Shown here one piece after another: positions 32,709 through 42,907 of a DNA stretch of 64,000 bases. The stretch lies in assembly GCA_963664255.1 (NCBI GenBank), contig OY760938.1, positions 248,001-312,000 on the forward strand, given 5' to 3'. Position 1 is the stretch's first letter. Each line of letters opens with the position of its first letter. The translations under genes and the position numbers were made by a program. Source of the DNA: G963663775 sp963664255 (lineage in GTDB: Bacteria; Bacillota; Clostridia; Oscillospirales; Butyricicoccaceae). The notes under the pieces were generated by a model. That model ran no database searches and was not told where the DNA came from. It saw only the letters and a program-made list of their open reading frames with translations.

Positions 32709-34469
32709 TTAATATTTTGCACCGCCACCTGTATGGAAATCCATCGTGCCATCTGCTTCATATGCAACAACGCTTTCAGAGGTTTGCACAGCCTCATTGC
32801 TCTGCTGGCTCTTTTTCAGTTGAATCACGGAAATCATGCTTTCTAACATATTCGCCTGTCCTGAAAGCTCTTCGCTGGCCGCCGCACTCTGTTCCGATGT
32901 GGCCGAATTGGTCTGCACGACTGCGGAAATCTGGTCAATTCCCTGTGTAATTTGTTCCAAAGAATCCGCCTGACGCGCAGAAGATTCATCAATTTGGTCA
33001 ATCAGTTCTGCCACTTTTTCAACGCTTTCGACGATTTCAAGCAAGGACTTCGCCGTCATTTGCGCAATTTTTGAACCTTCATTCACCTTATTAATGGAGG
33101 ATTCAATCAATACGGTTGTATTTTTAGCGGCATCCGCACTTTTAGATGCCAAATTTCGCACCTCATCCGCAACCACAGCAAAGCCTTTGCCAGCTTCTCC
33201 GGCTCTTGCGGCCTCTACCGCTGCATTCAGCGCAAGAATATTGGTTTGGAATGCAATATCATCAATGACTTTGATAATTTTGGAAATTTCCATAGAAGAT
33301 TGGCTAATTTCGTCCATCGCACTGGTCATCTCCTGCATATGCGCATTTCCATTGACCACTTCTTCGCTTGCTTTGTTCGCAAATGTGCGTACAATGTTTG
33401 CATTTTTTGCATTTGCAGAAACCTCACTGGAAATTTCATTGATGGTAGCCGCCAGTTCCTCAATGGCACTTGCCTGCTCGGTTGCACCCTGCGAAAGTGC
33501 CTGTGCCGCATCTGAAACCTGCACCGCGCCCGAATTCACCTGTGAAATGGCTGTGACAATTTCCCCAAAAATTTTGTTCAGCTCTTGCAGTGTATTCGCC
33601 AGTGCAGCACCCATCATATCCTGCTCTGAGCGAGGCACATAGTCCACGGTCAAGTCCCCTGCAGAAATCGCCTTGGCTGCATTGGTTTGCTGCCGTATAT
33701 TATCAATCATGCGATTGAAGGCATCTGCAAGCTGTCCCAATTCGTCCTTGGTGTCAACGTGCAGAGAAATATCCACATTGCCGTTTGCCAGTTCATCTGC
33801 AGATGCTGCAACCTCTACAATTTTCTCTGAAATGGTCTGGTTCAAATATCGAATCTGCTTCAGCGCAAATACAACGCCAAAAAGCATCAACAACACGCCG
33901 ATAAGAATGTTAATGATAAAGTTGCGTGTGCTTGCGGACAGCTTTTCCTGCGCATGCTGTTCATTGACCGTATACAGTGCATCCAGCTTGGTTTCGATGT
34001 CATCAATCATCGTGCCGCTGTCATCCAGCATTTTTTTGGTTTTCACCATGTCATTTTTATCTGCCAACGCCGTTAATTCCGCCTTGAAATCGGTATATGT
34101 CTGCTCATAAACACTTTTTGCGTCTTCGAACATTTGGCGATTGTCAGCTGTTGTAATCGTGCCTTCATATTGGTCAAAGGCAGCATGCATCTCCTCATCG
34201 CACGCAGCCAAGGTTTCCTTCGTCTTTTGGTAGGTATTGCTTGATGCGTCATATAAAATCAGACTTCTTGTCATTGCCCGTTCTTTTTCAAAAGTCTTCT
34301 GCATTTTGCCGGTCGCTTCAATCGCCATCAAATGCACCTTATACATCTTCTGGGTGTAAGAATTGGATAGAACTATGGAACCAATGGATATAATACAAAT
34401 GATAAACAAAACGATTCCCATTCCGCCAAACGCATACTGTAACTTTCCTCGAATACTGGGAGCTTTCAT
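32709..34469 (-). CDS. Methyl-accepting chemotaxis protein 3
   Basis: 586 aa, paralogue of receptor 2. Transmembrane segment at about 14-34, a four-helix-bundle sensor (KTFEKERAMTRSLILYDASS), second transmembrane segment (about 188-208), HAMP and the signalling hairpin with DDIAFQTNILALNAAVEAARAG. The C-terminal tail is polar and ends in GGGAKY, without a CheR/CheB tether. GGAG lies before the ATG. Like its neighbours it has a private promoter and terminator, so the three receptors can be set independently. Confidence 0.95.
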   Translation of the reverse strand: MKAPSIRGKLQYAFGGMGIVLFIICIISIGSIVLSNSYTQKMYKVHLMAIEATGKMQKTFEKERAMTRSLILYDASSNTYQKTKETLAACDEEMHAAFDQYEGTITTADNRQMFEDAKSVYEQTYTDFKAELTALADKNDMVKTKKMLDDSGTMIDDIETKLDALYTVNEQHAQEKLSASTRNFIINILIGVLLMLFGVVFALKQIRYLNQTISEKIVEVAASADELANGNVDISLHVDTKDELGQLADAFNRMIDNIRQQTNAAKAISAGDLTVDYVPRSEQDMMGAALANTLQELNKIFGEIVTAISQVNSGAVQVSDAAQALSQGATEQASAIEELAATINEISSEVSANAKNANIVRTFANKASEEVVNGNAHMQEMTSAMDEISQSSMEISKIIKVIDDIAFQTNILALNAAVEAARAGEAGKGFAVVADEVRNLASKSADAAKNTTVLIESSINKVNEGSKIAQMTAKSLLEIVESVEKVAELIDQIDESSARQADSLEQITQGIDQISAVVQTNSATSEQSAAASEELSGQANMLESMISVIQLKKSQQSNEAVQTSESVVAYEADGTMDFHTGGGAKY

Positions 34470-34525
34470 AATCGTGCATCTCCTACTATAAATTTAGTAA
34501 ACATTTCTCTTTTTAAATTTATTTT

Positions 34526-34554
34526 ATTATATCAGCCTTTTCCCTAAATGTAAA
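34526..34554 (-). promoter_or_regulatory. Promoter of chemoreceptor 3
   Basis: TTTACA, 17 bases, TATAAT on the minus strand, about 57 bases before the ATG. Same architecture as the promoter of receptor 2. Confidence 0.82.
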
Positions 34555-34659
34555 CCAAACCAGTGTAAATTCTATGTTTTTTCATATCTCTGTACATTTT
34601 TATAAAAAAACGTATCTTTCATTCCATGAATCCCACAACATTACGCCTATACAGCAAAA

Positions 34660-34693
34660 AAGAAGTGTTTGCCAATATGCACAAACACTTCTT
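34660..34693 (-). terminator. Terminator of the glycosyltransferase operon
   Basis: Stem GAAGTGTTTG/CAAACACTTC with a 10-base loop and T6 on the minus strand, after the small membrane protein gene. Confidence 0.85.
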
Positions 34694-34702
34694 CTCATTT
34701 TC

Positions 34703-34790
34703 TAGAACTTGTATTCATAAACGAGAACGGGTGAATTTAAGAAAGATTTTTTGCCAGACAAACTGTTGGGCGTTATAAATACAGGTTCTA
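34703..34790. repeat. 88-bp inverted-repeat element (MITE or IS-end remnant)
   Basis: Ends TAGAACTTGTATTCATAAACG (left) and the complement of TAGAACCTGTATTTATAACG (right) match at all but three positions. The first three bases of the right end form the stop codon of the membrane protein gene. A similar TAGAACCTGTATTT occurs alone at 55716-55729, so this is probably a family of IS-derived ends. Confidence 0.65.
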
Positions 34791-35207
34791 ATGCTTCAAT
34801 GTCTTCTTTCGCCAATAATACGCCACGCCTGCGGCAAGCAGCAGCCAACCCGCGGCATATATCGCTGTCGCATATGGTGAAGTCGTGCCCGCAATTTCCA
34901 AAATACCTTTTAAGAAGCTAGATGCTGTCAATGCTGCAATCCCTGCATGATGCAAATTGCAAAACACCCGATAGCTTCCGCAATATGGTATGTTTGGCGC
35001 AATCCTTTTGATGAGCAAAAAAACCCCGCCTCCGCCGATAAGCGGATATAAAAACATCCATGTCATGGCAGCAGATTGCACGCCATGTCCAAACAATCCA
35101 TAGATTTGATGCAGCAAAATTGTAAAGATTGCCACCGCAAAATAGGTGAAAATCGTCATTTTTAAATGTTTTTGATGTATTTTTTGATTAGTAGCCAATG
35201 TAAACAA
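34788..35207 (-). CDS. Small integral membrane protein, 139 aa
   Basis: Four hydrophobic segments: FTYFAVAIFTILLHQIYGLF, MTWMFLYPLIGGGGVFLLI, a weaker one (NLHHAGIAALTASSFLKGIL) and AIYAAGWLLLAAGVAYYW, then a basic tail. Start is a TTG at 35207 with GAGAGG upstream; it overlaps the end of the glycosidase gene by 20 bases. No family recognised. Its stop codon lies in the end of an inverted-repeat element, so the C terminus may have been altered by that insertion. Envelope function is inferred from the operon. Confidence 0.7.
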   Translation of the reverse strand: MFTLATNQKIHQKHLKMTIFTYFAVAIFTILLHQIYGLFGHGVQSAAMTWMFLYPLIGGGGVFLLIKRIAPNIPYCGSYRVFCNLHHAGIAALTASSFLKGILEIAGTTSPYATAIYAAGWLLLAAGVAYYWRKKTLKH

Positions 35208-36120
35208 TGTCGCTCACCTCTCTTTCACCGCTTTTTCTGCCGTTGGTAGGCTGATTGATGATTTGACCATTAAAATACATGGTTGAAGACCCACCGCCAT
35301 CTAAATTATATACCGTCTGGCATCCATATTCTTCAAACATCTGTGCCAATTCCAGCAGCGATAGCCCTTCACTTTCGCTGGTGCGACCATCCGAAACAAT
35401 CACAATATAGTGCAGTTGAGAAATCTGCCCAATGGCAGTTCTGGGATTGCTTCCCATGGATTGCGAAACCTCGCTTTCACTGTCCACAACAATTTCACCA
35501 GCTTCCACCAATGCAGGCCCAAAGGATAAAATCTGTGCAATGGAATCAATATCCAACTCGTCTACACTAGTCTGCTCCTCTGAAATCACCGAAAAATCAC
35601 CTGCGTTATCAATCACCAAATCTTGATTTTCATCTGAATCACCAACAGTATCGCGATATAGCACGCCATTTCGCAACACATAGCCACTGTTTCTAAATCC
35701 GTAAAAATCACCGTTGATTGCAAATATCGCTTGGTTGCTTTGTGCGATTTCCGAGGTTGTCGCCTTGATGTTTCGCCCATATGTATTCTCTGCCAGTGCG
35801 GTTTTTAAGTAAGCAGCGTCTGACAGCTGGATGTCTGCAACATAAATATTGGAATCATATGCACGTACCGTTTCAATATTGATTTTGATATTTTCATCTT
35901 CATATGAATTTTCGGTAACGCTCGCGTCCGTCACGCTTGCTTCCTGTGTCTGCTGATTGCTCTGTGTGGATGACAACACTTCTGCGCTGGCAGTTGTCGT
36001 AGTTTGCGCCATTTCTTTTGGAATTACAAACGCATCGAGCAGCGTATATACAAACGTGCTCGTCAGCAGCAGTGAAAAACAAATCGCCCAACGATATGGT
36101 TTTGAGAAAAACTGTTTCAT
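35188..36120 (-). CDS. Phosphodiester glycosidase-family protein (NAGPA-like)
   Basis: 310 aa. N-terminal signal anchor (WAICFSLLLTSTFVYTLLDAF), then a Thr/Ser/Gln-rich linker (about 38-70), then the catalytic domain: NIYVADIQLSDAAYLKTALA, QAIFAINGDFYGFRNSGYVLRNG, RTAIGQI and the hallmark YNLDGGGSSTMYFNG near the C terminus. The family includes the uncovering enzyme (GlcNAc-1-phosphodiester glycosidase) and bacterial exopolysaccharide-processing proteins; it acts outside the membrane. It overlaps the glycosyltransferase stop by four bases (ATGA), which suggests both work on one cell-surface glycan. Confidence 0.9.
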   Translation of the reverse strand: MKQFFSKPYRWAICFSLLLTSTFVYTLLDAFVIPKEMAQTTTTASAEVLSSTQSNQQTQEASVTDASVTENSYEDENIKINIETVRAYDSNIYVADIQLSDAAYLKTALAENTYGRNIKATTSEIAQSNQAIFAINGDFYGFRNSGYVLRNGVLYRDTVGDSDENQDLVIDNAGDFSVISEEQTSVDELDIDSIAQILSFGPALVEAGEIVVDSESEVSQSMGSNPRTAIGQISQLHYIVIVSDGRTSESEGLSLLELAQMFEEYGCQTVYNLDGGGSSTMYFNGQIINQPTNGRKSGEREVSDIVYIGY

Positions 36121-37178
36121 CTTTTCAACATTTCCCTTTCTTTATCTGCATTAAAAATTCCATTTTTCTGCACCTGATAACTGATAAAAAACAGGCTGGT
36201 GTCCACCAAAATCTTAATGAAGGTCAGGTTCACCGGCAAGTGTCGCAAGCCTGCAACCAAAATCCAACTGGTGCACATTTGCATCAGAAAGAGCAGCAAA
36301 TATTGCACGGCTTCTTTTGCGTGATGCACAGAGCTTTGAAAGACCCAAAATTTGTTGATTGTAAAATTGACGACACCTGAAAACAATCGAGCGATAATTG
36401 TGGCTTCCATAATGCCGAGCGTTGCTGTTCCGAGCACAAAATTCACTAGAATGGTGAACATGGTTAAATCCGCGCACGCAGACACCAAAGAGGAAAGGCT
36501 ATATCGAATGATGTTCCAATATATCTTGACGGAATCTCGAATCGGATGAAAATGGGAAGATTGATTGCCGTCTAAATAAATGGTATCAATCGAAATGGGG
36601 ATGCACGCAATGCCTCTGCGCCCAATTTCCAGCAACTGATTCATCTCATATTCATATTTTTCACCCGACACCGCCAGACACATTGCGCTCCATTTGCTAG
36701 GGATTCCACGCAGTCCGGTTTGTGTATCCGCACATTTTTTCCCTGTGCTCAGCAGATAGACCAAAGAAGTCATACGGTTGCCAAACCAGCTTTTGAAGGG
36801 TACTCCCTTTTTGTGAAAATCACGCGTGCCGAGCACAAAGCTGTCCGGATGCTGTTCCAATGCATCCATAACGCGCCGAATGTCCTTTGGGGTGTGTTGC
36901 CCGTCCGCATCCGCTGTGACATATCCAATACAGTCCGGATACGCCATTTTGGCATACCGAATGCCCGTTTTCAGTGCCGCACCCTTGCCTTTGTTGGTGA
37001 TGTGGCGGCACAACCTGCAAAGCGTTGATTGCTCTAATACATCAAAAACCCACTGGCTTTCGGGGCAGCTGCCATCATCAATTACAAGCACTGACATATG
37101 ATTTTGTTCCAATTTTTTCACCAAGGTAATGAATTTTTCATCCGGATTATAGGCTGGAATGATGACTATCGGTTGCAT
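36117..37178 (-). CDS. GT2 glycosyltransferase fused to a GtrA-like membrane domain
   Basis: 353 aa from the ATG at 37178 (GGGAGG upstream). Residues 1-220 form a GT-A, family 2, DPM1-like domain: IVIIPAYNPDEK, LVIDDGS, NKGKGAALKTGI and the metal-binding DADGQH, with TGLRG further on. Residues 230-345 form a GtrA-like domain with four membrane segments (RYSLSSLVSACADLTMF, ATIIARLFSGVVNFTINKFWVF). Such fusions make and flip a lipid-linked sugar (polyprenyl-phosphate hexose) for decoration of surface polymers. First gene of a three-gene operon with the glycosidase-like protein and the small membrane protein. Confidence 0.92.
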   Translation of the reverse strand: MQPIVIIPAYNPDEKFITLVKKLEQNHMSVLVIDDGSCPESQWVFDVLEQSTLCRLCRHITNKGKGAALKTGIRYAKMAYPDCIGYVTADADGQHTPKDIRRVMDALEQHPDSFVLGTRDFHKKGVPFKSWFGNRMTSLVYLLSTGKKCADTQTGLRGIPSKWSAMCLAVSGEKYEYEMNQLLEIGRRGIACIPISIDTIYLDGNQSSHFHPIRDSVKIYWNIIRYSLSSLVSACADLTMFTILVNFVLGTATLGIMEATIIARLFSGVVNFTINKFWVFQSSVHHAKEAVQYLLLFLMQMCTSWILVAGLRHLPVNLTFIKILVDTSLFFISYQVQKNGIFNADKEREMLKR

Positions 37179-37299
37179 TGCAACGACCTCCCTGCGATTT
37201 CTTTTGTTGTGCTTATCATATGGCATCGCACTGAAAATAGTCTGAAAAACAAAGCGCTTTTCTGTGAAGTTTTTAAGGAGTTTCTGTTACCCAGCTTGC

Positions 37300-37335
37300 A
37301 AAAAAACCATCGGAATATGATTCCAATGGTTTTTT
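37300..37335 (-). terminator. Terminator of the type IV pilus operon
   Basis: Stem AAACCATTGGAAT/ATTCCGATGGTTT with T7 on the minus strand, right after the DUF5057 gene. Confidence 0.9.
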
Positions 37336-37340
37336 CGGTA

Positions 37341-40300
37341 TCACCGTAAATTGTATAGATTGATTCTTTGCAGCTGTACAGAATCTGTTCCGCTCAGCTG
37401 TGCGGTAGAGATTTGGGTCGTAACGGTAATATTGACGGCAATCGAAGAGGTATCGCTCGCGCTCAGTGCATCCAGCACTGCCTGCGGCAAATAAATCATG
37501 TAGGTACTGCCACCTTTCAGCGTTGTTGTAACCGTTCCATCCGCTTGGTATACATCACTTGTAAATGCAATGTCGCTGCCCCCCACCGTATACGAAAAGG
37601 TTGCTGTTATCTGCTTATCTGTATCAATATTGGTATCTCTCACTTTAAAATATACCGCTCTTGATGCACTTTCAGCACCCATTTCGTCCTCTAGCATTGC
37701 ACCAGTGAGGTCATCAGATGGGAAATACAGATATTCCACATCGGTTGTTCCCTCAAAGGAATCTGTGATTTTCACAGTGGGTGCCTGCTTTCCTGCACTA
37801 TATGCCGCAATCATCGTGTTGACAAACAGCTTTGCTTCGCTAATGGCAGCATTTGTAAGATTTGTGCTGTAGTAGGAGTTGCTAGAAGTATGCCCCACAC
37901 CAGAATATGTGACGTTGCCTCTGGTGAAAATGTAATACGAATTGATAACATCATATGGCACATCGTTATAATAGTATCCGCTGGTGGCACTTCCGCCAGA
38001 CAAGCAAAACCAAACCACAATATCGTCGGAATTCATATTCAGCTGATAATATTGCTCATGGGTTTTCAGCACCTGCATATAATCTGCCGTGCCTGTACCC
38101 TGAAAGAGTGCAGTATTGATGTTATAGGGATAGGTTGTAATTTGTCCTTCATTGACCTGCGATACGTAGCTGGTCTCTCTGGCACTGCCGGAATAGTTCC
38201 AGTTCGTATATTCCAAATTAGAACTGTAGGATTGCCCATATCGAATCAGCTCATAGTTGGTCAGCCCTTGGGTTTCCGGCAGCGTACCCGATGCTGTATT
38301 GTGGTCATATGCAACACTGTATCCACTGTTTTCAATGGCTTCTGTCTGCTGTGCTGTTAAATCGGCTGCGTCCGTCTGTGGATACAGCAAACTGCGGATA
38401 CTCACCGCCGCATTCGTCCCATCTGGAGTCACCAAATCCTCCGCTGTAATACCGTAGCGGTCCAAGCCTACGGAATTGCGAATCACCGTATTAAAATAAT
38501 ACCCCCAGCTTCCACTTAATTGATAGTTATAAAAAGATGTCGTATCGTGCGTGAACAAAACACTTTTTCCGCCCTCAATATAGTCTGTGATTGCAGGTGC
38601 CGAATTCACGCCAATCTCTCCATAACAATCTTTAAAGCCAATCATCAACATATCATATCGGTCTAAATAATTGAAAATTTGTGCAGTTGCAGTATCTCCA
38701 GCCACAGTAACTGTGTTCCCCTCATGGTCAATAAAATTTCGTGCTTCCAAATTCGATGCGGAAATCGTGGTGATTTCCACATCAAAGTCATCAATATCTG
38801 CAATCAACTTGCCATAGATGCCTTTATAATAAGACCCATCCTTGCTGAGCAATGCAGAATTCACCGTCGTGGTTTTCTCCAACTGCTCCTGCAGATTCAA
38901 ATTGCCGGATAGACTGCTTGGACCAATCTGCAAAATATACACCGTCTGCTTTTGGTCTTCACGCGGTGCGATGCGAGTATAATTATGGGCAGAAGCATGG
39001 ATTTTTTCGGCACCGTTTTTCACAATCTGCAATTTCCAAGGGATGATGCCCGCATAATTGTCTGACAGTTCACGCGACACATTATATGCCGTATCTGCCG
39101 ACAAGGCATAGTATTCATTGCCTTGTGTATCTTTCAACGGATAGATGATTACACCATTTTGTGTCACCACCATATCGTCCAGCATTTCTGCATCGGAATA
39201 TCTTCCGTCTGCATTCAAATCAATATAGAGCTGACAATCGTAAGTGGTTGCCATCGGCGTTGGGTCTGTATCGTTCTGAATGGAGAAATTATACGTTAAA
39301 TAACAGGTGTTATCGGTTTTTTCCAACGCTGTCATATTGCCGCTGTCATCTACACTGTACACCGTCGGATAATCCGCATCGCTCGCAAATACAATGGCGG
39401 GCTTGGACAAGTTGATGTATTGCATGAGTGTATGGGTGTTGAGTTCTGAAACTGCCATCACATTGGTGCGCGCTTTGACGGCATCCAGTGCTTCATACAT
39501 ATGGGAGGTGCTGTCGACAATGGAAGTTGCAATATTGTCACTGGCGGTATGCACCGCAGCGGAAGCCACCGCCGCGTAATATGTCCCTGTTTGTGTATCG
39601 GAATCGTCCACTGCAATATAGTAATATAACCGATGGTTCGACCAATAGCTTGAAACATACATCGTATCACTAATGGCATTTTGACCCGCGCTATTGACCG
39701 CCGTGGCAACGCAATAATAGTAGCCGCCAGCATCCCACCAAAAGGTATAGTCTGCACTGGTTGCACCATCAATTCTTGTGCCACTGCTTTCCCAGCTTCT
39801 AGTTTTTTTATACCATTGATAACTTACATCCACAGCACTCCCGCTTTGTGTGTCGGTTGCAGCTGCCTGCAATGTAACCCAACCATTGCTGGATGAAGGT
39901 GCTATATCCACTTGAAAACTGCGCTGTTCAGAGGTTGTAGACCCTCCCAACAAATCATTCGCAAGAATAATGGGATAGCCTGCCTCTGCAAAGTTTTTAA
40001 GTTCATTCACCTTTTTTTCTGTGATGTCGTTGCCTGAAAAACGAAACAATCCAGAATCTGCCGTGCTGGAGGTATTCAAGCTGCCCGCCGCCGTATAATC
40101 TCTTGCCAAAAGACCTGCCATATTGGTGGTTGAGCGATAGCGGTCCCCAACATTGGTATAGACCAATCCGTCCATATCATTGTCGTTGTAGTTGGTTTCC
40201 AGGCTGCTGCCTGAGCCGGTTGTGTTAAACCCATCTATGCACGTTCCGATGTACACCATGTCATAAGTTTCGTTTAAATCTTCGATTTTACCGATAAATT

Positions 40301-42275
40301 CCGCAGTAGGCATTGTGGAAACCGTAATATCATCCGCGGTATATCCGCTTTCTGTCCCCAACCATGAAAGCACAGTGCTCTTGCTGAGTCCGCCGGTTGT
40401 CACTCTTCCTGGCTCTAAATCCAACACATTCAATGTCTGCTTATTCACAGGCACACGCACATCCGCATAATTGATGATGTACCGAACGGTATTGGCAATC
40501 GTAACCGTTTCCGCAAACAAATCCGTGGTATTGGGATTGTCGGTTTGCCGTAAAAAGTTTTCATAGGCAATATTGCTCAGCACATCAGAAAATCCCGCCG
40601 AAATAACGCTTTGGGAAAAATCTGCTGCAAAATCTGCCGTTGCAAGATTTTCAATCGTCGAAGTGCCTGTATACGTAAATGGCGCATCAAAGCAATAGAC
40701 ATTTCCCGACACAAAATTGGTCGGTGTCAGTGCAGACCAGCTATATCCATACGTGGAGAAATTTGCAGAAGACACTTCGCTATCATATGGCATCAAGCAG
40801 AGCTGCGCCAATCGTTTCATCTGCAAGCTGTCGGAAAGCTCTGTCAAGCGGTAATCTACAATCAGCGGATAGGTATTCGCCAACGCCGCATCATAAATGT
40901 CATATGCGAGCGCCGCCGACAAGTCGTTTGCCGTGTACGAAGCTGCCAAGGAACCGCTGGGATTTGACACATCAAACCCTGCGGATAACACCATTAAATC
41001 TGCGTCTGCAATCTGTTCTTGCGTTAATTGTGCAGGTGTTACGGCATCCACTACAACAGAAATACCCGCAGAATCCGCACTATCCATATCAAAAACATCT
41101 TGCAAAAACCAGTTGTTATTGGAAATCATACCTTGATAATACACGACATCCGTTTCCAAGGTGTAGGCGTCACCTGCCGCATCCGGTGTAAAGTGATATG
41201 CGCCGCTGCCATCAAAAACATAATGATAACCGGTAATGCCGCGATCAAAATAGCCGACATCGGCTGTTTCCACAAACCCTGTCGCCACCGCCGCATACTG
41301 ATATTGGCTGTCCGCCGCGGTTTTGGGTGCACCCGTACTGGTTACATAATAATATGCAATCCGGTTATCCAGTTCCATGTCGCTGTCAATTATATCATAA
41401 AACGCATACGTACCTGTCGCGGTGTAAATATCCTGCCCGATTAAAGTGCTAAAATCTGTATCCTGTGCAATCGCAATATATTCTCCATTTTCTTCCATAT
41501 AATAGGTTTTAGAAGCATCCCGCACCGTTGCAGCGTCAACCGTGCCTGCATAGACGCACTGCGGTGTATACATGGCTTGCCCATACAAGGCAGTAATATC
41601 CATATCTTCTGTAATCTGCGAAAACACAGGTGCATAATAATACACCTCGCTCTCTGCAGTTCCTGCGGCAACCACCTCAAAACGGGTGATTTCCTGCACG
41701 TATTTCCCATCTTCCGTCGGTATATAGGCATACGCTGCATCATAGCTTCCGCTTTCCGCTGTCATTCGTCCAGTCACCGTTTGCACTTCTGCTGTTGGCA
41801 GCGGCATAGAGGTCCATCCGCTGGTATCAGTTGTTCCATCTGCTGCCGTCAATTCCCAAAAATATTTTTCCGTATAACGAAAAGCGTCCGCAGCACCACT
41901 GTACTGCAAGGGAGCGGTATCGTCTCTCTGCAATAGTCCCGCCGTATGCAAATCCGACAATAATTGGTTGGCATATGCCGCGCGCTGTGTTCGCGTCTGA
42001 TAGGCTGCTGCATCCAAAAATTCACTTTGCCAATCTTGAAATGGCTCCTGCCCTGCCACATAATATCCGAAGCTTCCGCTTTTTTCTTCTGGAACAACCT
42101 CTAAAATGTGAAATTCCTCTTCCGATGCAAGGATTTCCTCAATATGCGGCAAAGATGTCACAACTGCGCTTGCAGAACTCATATTGACATATAAAAGCGT
42201 GTAGCATATCACAAACAAAGCAGCAAACGCCGCAATGATAAAAGCACGTTTTCGGTTCTTTTTCGTCTGTTTCAC
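37341..42275 (-). CDS. DUF5057 giant cell-surface protein, 1644 aa
   Basis: N-terminal signal anchor (AFIIAAFAALFVICYTLLYV), then the DUF5057 start EEFHILEVVPEEKSGSFGYYVAGQEPF. The body is extracellular, acidic and aromatic (many Tyr, Thr, Ser, Asp). It includes an Ig-like segment around 780-870 (VSYQWYKKTRSWES, DAGGYYYCVATAVNSAG). There are Rossmann-like pieces such as VYIGTCIDGF and LMIGFKDCYGE, as in glutamine-amidotransferase-like/DUF5057 cores. No LPXTG anchor. It is the last gene of the pilus operon, where DUF5057 proteins commonly sit in Clostridia. A tip adhesin or surface partner of the pilus is an inference. GTG start with GAGGGG upstream. Confidence 0.85.
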   Translation of the reverse strand: MKQTKKNRKRAFIIAAFAALFVICYTLLYVNMSSASAVVTSLPHIEEILASEEEFHILEVVPEEKSGSFGYYVAGQEPFQDWQSEFLDAAAYQTRTQRAAYANQLLSDLHTAGLLQRDDTAPLQYSGAADAFRYTEKYFWELTAADGTTDTSGWTSMPLPTAEVQTVTGRMTAESGSYDAAYAYIPTEDGKYVQEITRFEVVAAGTAESEVYYYAPVFSQITEDMDITALYGQAMYTPQCVYAGTVDAATVRDASKTYYMEENGEYIAIAQDTDFSTLIGQDIYTATGTYAFYDIIDSDMELDNRIAYYYVTSTGAPKTAADSQYQYAAVATGFVETADVGYFDRGITGYHYVFDGSGAYHFTPDAAGDAYTLETDVVYYQGMISNNNWFLQDVFDMDSADSAGISVVVDAVTPAQLTQEQIADADLMVLSAGFDVSNPSGSLAASYTANDLSAALAYDIYDAALANTYPLIVDYRLTELSDSLQMKRLAQLCLMPYDSEVSSANFSTYGYSWSALTPTNFVSGNVYCFDAPFTYTGTSTIENLATADFAADFSQSVISAGFSDVLSNIAYENFLRQTDNPNTTDLFAETVTIANTVRYIINYADVRVPVNKQTLNVLDLEPGRVTTGGLSKSTVLSWLGTESGYTADDITVSTMPTAEFIGKIEDLNETYDMVYIGTCIDGFNTTGSGSSLETNYNDNDMDGLVYTNVGDRYRSTTNMAGLLARDYTAAGSLNTSSTADSGLFRFSGNDITEKKVNELKNFAEAGYPIILANDLLGGSTTSEQRSFQVDIAPSSSNGWVTLQAAATDTQSGSAVDVSYQWYKKTRSWESSGTRIDGATSADYTFWWDAGGYYYCVATAVNSAGQNAISDTMYVSSYWSNHRLYYYIAVDDSDTQTGTYYAAVASAAVHTASDNIATSIVDSTSHMYEALDAVKARTNVMAVSELNTHTLMQYINLSKPAIVFASDADYPTVYSVDDSGNMTALEKTDNTCYLTYNFSIQNDTDPTPMATTYDCQLYIDLNADGRYSDAEMLDDMVVTQNGVIIYPLKDTQGNEYYALSADTAYNVSRELSDNYAGIIPWKLQIVKNGAEKIHASAHNYTRIAPREDQKQTVYILQIGPSSLSGNLNLQEQLEKTTTVNSALLSKDGSYYKGIYGKLIADIDDFDVEITTISASNLEARNFIDHEGNTVTVAGDTATAQIFNYLDRYDMLMIGFKDCYGEIGVNSAPAITDYIEGGKSVLFTHDTTSFYNYQLSGSWGYYFNTVIRNSVGLDRYGITAEDLVTPDGTNAAVSIRSLLYPQTDAADLTAQQTEAIENSGYSVAYDHNTASGTLPETQGLTNYELIRYGQSYSSNLEYTNWNYSGSARETSYVSQVNEGQITTYPYNINTALFQGTGTADYMQVLKTHEQYYQLNMNSDDIVVWFCLSGGSATSGYYYNDVPYDVINSYYIFTRGNVTYSGVGHTSSNSYYSTNLTNAAISEAKLFVNTMIAAYSAGKQAPTVKITDSFEGTTDVEYLYFPSDDLTGAMLEDEMGAESASRAVYFKVRDTNIDTDKQITATFSYTVGGSDIAFTSDVYQADGTVTTTLKGGSTYMIYLPQAVLDALSASDTSSIAVNITVTTQISTAQLSGTDSVQLQRINLYNLR

Positions 42276-42307
42276 AGTGTTCCCCTCACTTTATGCTGCA
42301 AATCGGC

Positions 42308-42895
42308 TCATGTTGTCACTGCCTGCACCAGAGCATCTACCGTGCTTCTGATATATATCGGATTGCGCAGTGCAATGTCCTGACTGGTTTCATAATCCCT
42401 TCCTCCGCCAGAGAACCCCAGTGTAACCTTTGCACGCGAAAGGCCGCTGCTGGCTGAGGTTTCCACCGTCACCTCAAATTGACGCACGTGGTCAGCCATC
42501 GGATGCGGCTGATAGGAACTGGAGTCAATGGTATAATATCCTGGCGAGGCATTGGTGTCAATCTCCTGTTTGTCATACAGCAGGCTATCGTTTTGCAAGC
42601 GAAACGTTTGCAGCGTATACGAAAGATTTCCATCCGCATCTTCTTGCGTGTTTGCAATATACAGGGTTTCCGCGCCTGCGTCAAAGCAAACCCCACCATT
42701 GCAGTCTATCAAATATTCCTGCAGCTGTGCCATTGCCACTTGTGACTCATACTGCAGCTTTGCTTCAAACGAAACGGAACGACTGGTATTCGCACCGGAT
42801 GTCAAAAACCCCAGTATCATTCCTGAAACGATTGCTAAAATTGTAACCGAAATGAGCAGCTCCAACAGTGTAAAACCCTTGCTGTCAAACTTCAT
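42308..42895 (-). CDS. Minor pilin (PilW/GspJ-like), 195 aa
   Basis: Type IV prepilin N terminus: short basic leader ending in Gly (KFDSKG), then FTLLELLISVTILAIVSGMI with Glu at +5, the sequence cleaved and methylated by the prepilin peptidase. The C-terminal part is a beta-rich pilin head (VCFDAGAETLYIANTQED, RQFEVTVETSASSGLSRAKVTLGF). Part of the minor-pilin set that starts pilus assembly at the tip. 12 bases from its upstream neighbour. Confidence 0.88.
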   Translation of the reverse strand: MKFDSKGFTLLELLISVTILAIVSGMILGFLTSGANTSRSVSFEAKLQYESQVAMAQLQEYLIDCNGGVCFDAGAETLYIANTQEDADGNLSYTLQTFRLQNDSLLYDKQEIDTNASPGYYTIDSSSYQPHPMADHVRQFEVTVETSASSGLSRAKVTLGFSGGGRDYETSQDIALRNPIYIRSTVDALVQAVTT

Positions 42896-42907
42896 CTCAA
42901 AAATCCT

